64,000 nucleotides of DNA, from contig DAOQVR010000006.1 in the NCBI GenBank assembly GCA_035341665.1, forward strand, positions 1 to 64,000. Reading direction: 5' to 3'. The position numbers were made by a program, and so were the translations under genes. Positions within the stretch are counted from its first letter, which is position 1. Each line of letters opens with the position of its first letter. The notes under the pieces are model-generated. The model had not been told where the DNA came from. It did no database searches and worked only from the letters and a program-made list of their open reading frames with translations. Below, piece after piece: positions 59,881 through 64,000 of the stretch. This DNA is from DAOQVR01 sp035341665. GTDB taxonomy: Bacteria; Chloroflexota; Anaerolineae; JAAYZQ01.

Positions 59881-61164
59881 ATGACGGCTGAACCGCTTTC
59901 TTTTGTGCGCTCCGAAGCGCTCTTTGCGCGTGCGCAGCAGATCGTGACGGGTGGGACGACGCAGGGCAAGGCGCCCAACACGCTCATCCCGGGTGAGTAC
60001 CCGATCTACGCTGCGCGCGGCCGGGGCGCGTATTTGTGGGACGTCGACGGCAACCGCTTCCTCGACTATATCCTCGCCTACGGCATCATCGTGTTGGGCT
60101 ACTGCGACCCTGACGTAGACGCCGCGGCGATCCGAGAGATTGAGCAGGGCTTTGCGTTCCCGCTCACTCGCCCGGTGCAGAACGAGCTGGCCGAGCTCTT
60201 GGTGGAGGTGATCCCGTGTGCCGAGATGGTGCACTTTTTCAAAACCGGCTCGGATGCGACGACGGCTGCCGTGCGGCTGGCGCGGATCGCGACCGGGCGC
60301 GACAAGCTCGTGCGCTGGGGCTACAACGGGTGGCATGACTGGTGCTGCACGCGCGAGGCAGGCATCCCGAAGCACGTTCGCGACGACGTCCTCACCTTTC
60401 GCTACAACGACCTGCAGTCGCTGGAAGACGTGTTCCGGGCGAACCGGGACCAGGTGGCGTGCGTGATCATGATGCCGCTCGAGATCGAGCCGCCCGAGCC
60501 CGGCTTCCTGGCGGGCGTCCAGGAGATCGCACACCGGCATGGCGCGCTGTTTATCCTGGACGAGATGCGCTCCGGCTTTCACCTGGCACTCGGCGGGGCA
60601 CAGGAGTATTACGGGGTGACGCCGGACCTGGCGACTTTTTCCAAGGCGCTCTCCAATGGGTATGCCCTGTCGGTGCTGGCCGGCCGGAAGGAGCTGATGG
60701 CCAACCTGGCGCAGACGTACGTCTCGTCTACGTTTTTCACCAACTCGCTGGCGATGGCGGCCGCGCTGGCGTGCGTGCAGAAGCTGCGGCGCGAGCGGGT
60801 GATCGCGCACCTGTGGCGTATTGGGCAGGTGCTGATGGATGGATTGGACCGGCTGGCGAATGACCTTGGGATCGAGGCGCACTCGATTGGCGTCGCGCCG
60901 ATGCCCTTCCTGGCATTCCAGTATGCCGAAGCGGAGGTACGCGAGGCCGCCAAGTATGTGTTCTACAGCGAGGCAACGCGGCGCGGCGTGCTGCTGCACC
61001 CGAACCATCACTGGTTCGTGTGTGCGGCGCACAGCGAGGCGGATGTGGCGCACACGCTGGAGGTTGCGGAAGCGGGCTTTCGCGCCGTGAAAGAGGCGCT
61101 GGCGAGGGGCTTCCGCTCCCCGACTGTGCAGCGAGTGGCCGTCACCGTCAACGACGCACGATAG
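59881..61164 (+). CDS. Class-III PLP aminotransferase (glutamate-1-semialdehyde mutase-like)
   Basis: The 427-residue enzyme shows the class-III pattern: GAYLWDVDGNRFLDYILAYG, the PLP-phosphate site KTGSDATTAAVRLAR, the pyridine-binding Asp in LFILDEMRSGF and the Schiff-base Lys in TFSKALSNGYALSVL. The family includes GSA-2,1-aminomutase, but no other tetrapyrrole gene is near and the operon points to an amino compound imported by the ABC system. ATG with GGGAGGG seven bases upstream. Confidence 0.87.
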   Translation: MTAEPLSFVRSEALFARAQQIVTGGTTQGKAPNTLIPGEYPIYAARGRGAYLWDVDGNRFLDYILAYGIIVLGYCDPDVDAAAIREIEQGFAFPLTRPVQNELAELLVEVIPCAEMVHFFKTGSDATTAAVRLARIATGRDKLVRWGYNGWHDWCCTREAGIPKHVRDDVLTFRYNDLQSLEDVFRANRDQVACVIMMPLEIEPPEPGFLAGVQEIAHRHGALFILDEMRSGFHLALGGAQEYYGVTPDLATFSKALSNGYALSVLAGRKELMANLAQTYVSSTFFTNSLAMAAALACVQKLRRERVIAHLWRIGQVLMDGLDRLANDLGIEAHSIGVAPMPFLAFQYAEAEVREAAKYVFYSEATRRGVLLHPNHHWFVCAAHSEADVAHTLEVAEAGFRAVKEALARGFRSPTVQRVAVTVNDAR

Positions 61165-61193
61165 AAACCGGACAACTAAGAAGGGGAGAAGTC

Positions 61194-62477
61194 ATGAAAG
61201 GCAAGCTGGCGATTCACGGTGGACCGAGGGCAGTCCCGGAAGGCCTGAAGAAAGAGTGGCCGGAGATTACCCAGGAGGACAAGGATGCGGTGTTGGCCGT
61301 CCTGGAGCGGAAGATCCTCTCCGGGGTGCACGGCCCGGAAGCGATGGGGCTGGAGGAGGAATGGGCGGCGTTCACCGGCAGCCGTTACGTGCTGAGCTTT
61401 AACAGCGGCACGGCCTCCATCCACTCGGCGCTGTTCGCCGCCGGCGTGGGGCCAGGCGACGAGGTGATCACGTCCGCGTTCTCTTTCTCCGGCTCTTTCC
61501 ACCCGATCCTTCAGCAGAACGCAATTCCGATCTTTTGCGACATTGACCCGCGCACCTATGACATCGATGCGGCGCAGGTCGAGGCCAAGATCAGCGAGCG
61601 GACCAAGGTGCTGATGCCGGTGCACATCCACGGCCTGCCGGCCGACATGGACGAGATGCGGGCGTTGGCGGACAAGCACGGCCTGGTCCTGATCGAGGAT
61701 GCGTGCCAGGCGCACGGGGCCACCTATCGCGGGCGCATGGCCGGCACGATCGGCGACATGGGCTGCTTCAGCCTGAACGTGACCAAGAACCTGTCGGGCG
61801 GCGAGGGCGGGCTGCTGAACACCGACAGCGATGCGTACGCCGAACGGGCGCGCATGATCCGCACCTTTGGTGAGCAGGTGGGCAAGGAGAAGGAAAAGAT
61901 CCGGCCCTACTACTCGTATACGATCGGCTGGAACTACCGGACCCAGGAACTGCCGGCGGCCTTTGCGCGGAGCCAGCTCAAGCGGCTTGCGCACTACAAC
62001 GCCATTGGCCAACGCAACGCAGCGTACCTGAGCGAGCAACTCCAGCAAATCCCCGGCGTGATCCCACCCTACGTCCCGCCCGACCGGACCAGCATTTACC
62101 ACAAGTACCGCATCCGCTTCGACCCGGCGGTGCTCGGCGTCCGGGGAGCCGTCCCCGAGTTCCGAAACCGGCTGATGGATGCGCTCCAAGCGGAGGGTGT
62201 GGAGTGCACGGTATGGCACGTGACGCCGATGACGTCGTTCCCCATCTTCCAGCGGTTGGACGAGGGGTATGGCAAGGGGTGCCCCTGGAGCTGCCCCTAT
62301 TATGGCCGAGAGATCCACTACAACCCGGCGGAGTATCCCGAGGCTCTGCGGCTGATGGACGAGTCGCTGGTGATCAACACGGAGCCGTACCCGGTCTTTC
62401 TCCAGGACCTGGAGCTGATGGAGTGTTATGCTTCGGCCATCCGCAAGGTCTTCCAGCACGTCGACGAGATACTCTAG
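61194..62477 (+). CDS. DegT/DnrJ/EryC1/StrS-family aminotransferase
   Basis: The 427-residue PLP enzyme starts KLAIHGGPRAVPEG, a start shared with StrS/AHBA-synthase-type members. It shows LSFNSGTASIHSALFAAGVGPGDEV, VLIEDACQAHGA and the Schiff-base Lys in CFSLNVTKNLSGGEGG. Family members aminate or deaminate keto-sugars and keto-cyclitols using glutamine or glutamate. Next to a Gfo/Idh/MocA dehydrogenase and a Zn dehydrogenase, a role on an amino-sugar or aminocyclitol is plausible. AGGGGAG lies upstream. Confidence 0.88.
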   Translation: MKGKLAIHGGPRAVPEGLKKEWPEITQEDKDAVLAVLERKILSGVHGPEAMGLEEEWAAFTGSRYVLSFNSGTASIHSALFAAGVGPGDEVITSAFSFSGSFHPILQQNAIPIFCDIDPRTYDIDAAQVEAKISERTKVLMPVHIHGLPADMDEMRALADKHGLVLIEDACQAHGATYRGRMAGTIGDMGCFSLNVTKNLSGGEGGLLNTDSDAYAERARMIRTFGEQVGKEKEKIRPYYSYTIGWNYRTQELPAAFARSQLKRLAHYNAIGQRNAAYLSEQLQQIPGVIPPYVPPDRTSIYHKYRIRFDPAVLGVRGAVPEFRNRLMDALQAEGVECTVWHVTPMTSFPIFQRLDEGYGKGCPWSCPYYGREIHYNPAEYPEALRLMDESLVINTEPYPVFLQDLELMECYASAIRKVFQHVDEIL

Positions 62478-62503
62478 GCCAGGCCTACAGGAAGGAGGCT
62501 CGC

Positions 62504-63520
62504 ATGGAGAAGCTGCGCATCGGGGTCCTGGGAACGGGGGTCATCATTCGCGACTTTCACATGGCCTGCCTGCAGGACCACCCGCGCGCCGAGGTCACGG
62601 CGGCAGCCAACCTGCATCCCGAGTCGTTGGGGCGGCTGGTGCGGCAGTTTTCGATTCCGAAGGCGTACACGACCTTTGAGGAGATGGCGCGTGACCCAGA
62701 GGTCGACGCGGTGGTGATCGGGCTGCCCAATGCGCTGCATGCGCCGGTCTCGGTGCAGATGCTGGAGGCGGGCAAGCATGTGCTGTGCGAGAAGCCAATG
62801 GCGACCAGCGTGGCCGAGGGAGAGCGGATGATTGCCGCGGCGCAGCGCAGCGGCAAGACGCTCATGATTGCCCACATGTGGCGCTACGACCGGGAGATTC
62901 GATGGCTGCATGACCTGGTGGCAGAGGGCACGTTGGGGCGCGTTTTCAAGGCCAAATCGCACGCCATCTGGTTGTATGAAGGCCCTCCGCCCGGATCGTG
63001 GTTCGTCTCGCCGGAGATGGCGGGCTTTGGCGCACTCGCCGACATGGGCGTCCACTCGCTGGATACCCTGCGCTACGTCCTGGGTGGGGCACGCCCGGTC
63101 AGGGTGTTTGCCAACGTGGGGACCTACCTGCGTGACGACATCGAGCTAGACGACACGGGCACCCTGCTGATCGAGTTCGAGGGCGGAGTCCACGCGCTGG
63201 TAGAGGCAGGCTGGAACCATCTGTATGCCGACGGGCTGGAGGGCTACACGCAGGTGTTTGGGACAAAGGGGTATGCGCGCGCAGCGCCATCGGAGCTGCA
63301 CAGCTATGTGGGAGGCGTCTGGAGCATTACGCAGCCGCAGATGCCGCCGCGCAAGGTCCAATGCGACCTGCCGATGTACCAGGCGCAGATGGATCACTTT
63401 GTCGAGTGTGCCCTGGAGGGAAAGGAGCCCCTGACGAGTGGGCCGGAGTGCCTGTGGGCGATGCGCCTGCTGGAAGCGGCCTACCGCTCGGCGCAGACGG
63501 GAAAGGTGGAGGGGGTGTAG
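62504..63520 (+). CDS. Gfo/Idh/MocA-family oxidoreductase
   Basis: The 338-residue protein has an N-terminal Rossmann domain (RIGVLGTGVIIRDFH) and the family motif HVLCEKPMATSVAEGERM with the catalytic Lys. The substrate-domain segment FGALADMGVHSLDTLRYVLGG holds the catalytic Asp/His. Such NAD(P)-dependent enzymes oxidise or reduce hydroxyls of sugars and inositols. It is the last gene of the operon, after GAAGGAGG, 26 bp from the DegT-type gene. Confidence 0.88.
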   Translation: MEKLRIGVLGTGVIIRDFHMACLQDHPRAEVTAAANLHPESLGRLVRQFSIPKAYTTFEEMARDPEVDAVVIGLPNALHAPVSVQMLEAGKHVLCEKPMATSVAEGERMIAAAQRSGKTLMIAHMWRYDREIRWLHDLVAEGTLGRVFKAKSHAIWLYEGPPPGSWFVSPEMAGFGALADMGVHSLDTLRYVLGGARPVRVFANVGTYLRDDIELDDTGTLLIEFEGGVHALVEAGWNHLYADGLEGYTQVFGTKGYARAAPSELHSYVGGVWSITQPQMPPRKVQCDLPMYQAQMDHFVECALEGKEPLTSGPECLWAMRLLEAAYRSAQTGKVEGV

Positions 63521-63608
63521 AGGGCCGGTCGCCATGACCGGCGGAGGAGGGACGGCACACTAAGGGCTGTGGGCCGCGCCGGAGGGCGCAGGCTTGCGGT
63601 GGTGGATG

Positions 63609-63643
63609 AGCGCGGTTGGGGGGGCTGCCTCCCCAACCGCGCT
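63609..63643. terminator. Bidirectional intrinsic terminator between convergent genes
   Basis: AGCGCGGTTGGGG (63609-63621) and CCCCAACCGCGCT (63631-63643) form a perfect 13-bp stem with a 9-base loop, followed on the plus strand by TCTGTGTCTC. Flanking U-tracts are weak. It lies between the operon end at 63520 and the convergent transporter gene ending at 63665. Confidence 0.7.
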
Positions 63644-63664
63644 TCTGTGTCTCGCGCTGCCCGT

Positions 63665-64000
63665 CTACTCCTTGCCCTCCAGCTGTGCCCGCAGCCTGGC
63701 GTGGCTGGCGCGGGTGATCGGGTACCAGAAGAGGAGCGGCAGGCTCAGGATCAGCACCGCAGAGGGTACGACGCCGAAGAAGAGGCGGATGCCCAGCAGG
63801 GCGTGGTCCGTCTGGGCAGCATTGGGCACGTAGCCATACAGCTTGAGTGCCCAGCCGCTGACCGCGATGCCCAGCGCGCCGGTGAACTTGCCAAGGAAGG
63901 CCCACATGCCGTAGTACATCCCCTCGCGACGCTCCCCGGTCATGGCCTGGTCGACCTCGACGACATCGGGCATCATGCTCCAGGGAAAGACCCACTGTGC
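63665..64000 (-). CDS. MFS transporter, GPH (glycoside-pentoside-hexuronide) type, C-terminal part
   Basis: The frame is open to the window edge; 111 C-terminal residues are visible. The segment VVEVDQAMTGERREGMYYGMWAFLGKFTGALGIAVSGWALKLYGY is typical of GPH/MelB-like cation symporters. A last transmembrane helix (RLFFGVVPSAVLILSLPLLFWYP) and a short cytoplasmic tail follow. Sugar or glycoside import is likely but the substrate is unknown, and the N-terminal three quarters are outside the window. Confidence 0.8.
   Translation of the reverse strand, partial: AQWVFPWSMMPDVVEVDQAMTGERREGMYYGMWAFLGKFTGALGIAVSGWALKLYGYVPNAAQTDHALLGIRLFFGVVPSAVLILSLPLLFWYPITRASHARLRAQLEGKE

Noticed and set aside
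59881..61164. Calling the class-III aminotransferase hemL (glutamate-1-semialdehyde aminomutase)
   Set aside because: The fold and Lys motif fit the family, but no tetrapyrrole genes are near and it sits in a transporter/amino-sugar-like operon, so a catabolic or biosynthetic aminotransferase is more likely.

Overview
The window is high-GC chromosomal DNA that reads like a member of the Chloroflexota, probably an anaerobic Anaerolineae-type lineage. This assignment is inferred from protein style, not from a marker search. The indicators are threonine/proline-rich secreted PA14 proteins, a huge protein with thrombospondin-type-3-like calcium repeats, an NfnAB-type ferredoxin transhydrogenase, a pyrophosphate-type phosphofructokinase, an FmrO/Rmt-family 16S rRNA methyltransferase and a two-gene SUF system. 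No rRNA, tRNA, CRISPR array, prophage or complete insertion sequence was seen. Many near-consensus sigma-70 promoters (TTGACA-like, 17 bp spacer, TATAAT-like) are visible and help fix several start codons.

Layout. 1-3490 (minus): str operon rpsL-rpsG-fusA-tuf; tuf is cut by the window edge. 3543-6329 (minus): an AIR-synthase/HypE-like protein behind an elaborate leader (17-codon ORF plus competing hairpins), and a glutamate dehydrogenase behind a leader with an intrinsic terminator. 6363-13944 (minus): hsp20, lon, a PHP-AlbA_2 protein, a MogA-HutI fusion and a ROK kinase, apparently one transcription unit. 14011-15869 (minus): a GAF-GAF-SpoIIE phosphatase, divergent from a tyrosine-recombinase-like protein that lacks most catalytic residues. 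17000-19923 (plus): two small membrane proteins and NfnA/NfnB. 20034-24599: a PA14 lipoprotein-like protein, a type-3 solute-binding protein and a leaderless glycosidase-like gene.

24692-30743 (plus): PPi-type phosphofructokinase, IMP dehydrogenase, the Rmt/FmrO-like methyltransferase, an array of 27-bp palindromic repeats, the B12-binding mutase subunit, MeaB and a beta carbonic anhydrase. 31024-33741 (minus): two small membrane proteins and gyrB. 33769-37751 (plus): a Cys-rich protein behind four 11-bp direct repeats, a membrane zinc peptidase, and a PadR/HAAS/membrane-protein operon. 37769-45957: a TIR-bounded repeat, a GC-palindrome array, then a 2549-residue secreted protein behind a promoter and a terminator-bearing leader.

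46072-51160 (plus): two-gene SUF system, then a GNAT-acyl/aryl-AMP ligase-acyl carrier protein operon. 51300-54023: a secreted, membrane-anchored protein with two C-terminal zinc ribbons. 54053-63520: a long-leader operon with a Zn dehydrogenase, a spermidine/putrescine-type ABC importer, two different PLP aminotransferases and a Gfo/Idh/MocA dehydrogenase. It looks like uptake and conversion of an amino- or keto-bearing polyol or sugar, possibly an aminocyclitol. The window ends in an MFS/GPH-type transporter on the minus strand.

A roughly 155-160 bp repeat bounded by inverted repeats occurs three times (30864, 37769, 57860). The most unusual elements are the leader at 4575-4812, the Rmt homologue with a repeat unit inside its coding sequence, the 11-bp operator-like array at 33769, the MogA-HutI fusion, and the aminotransferase/dehydrogenase/ABC operon.
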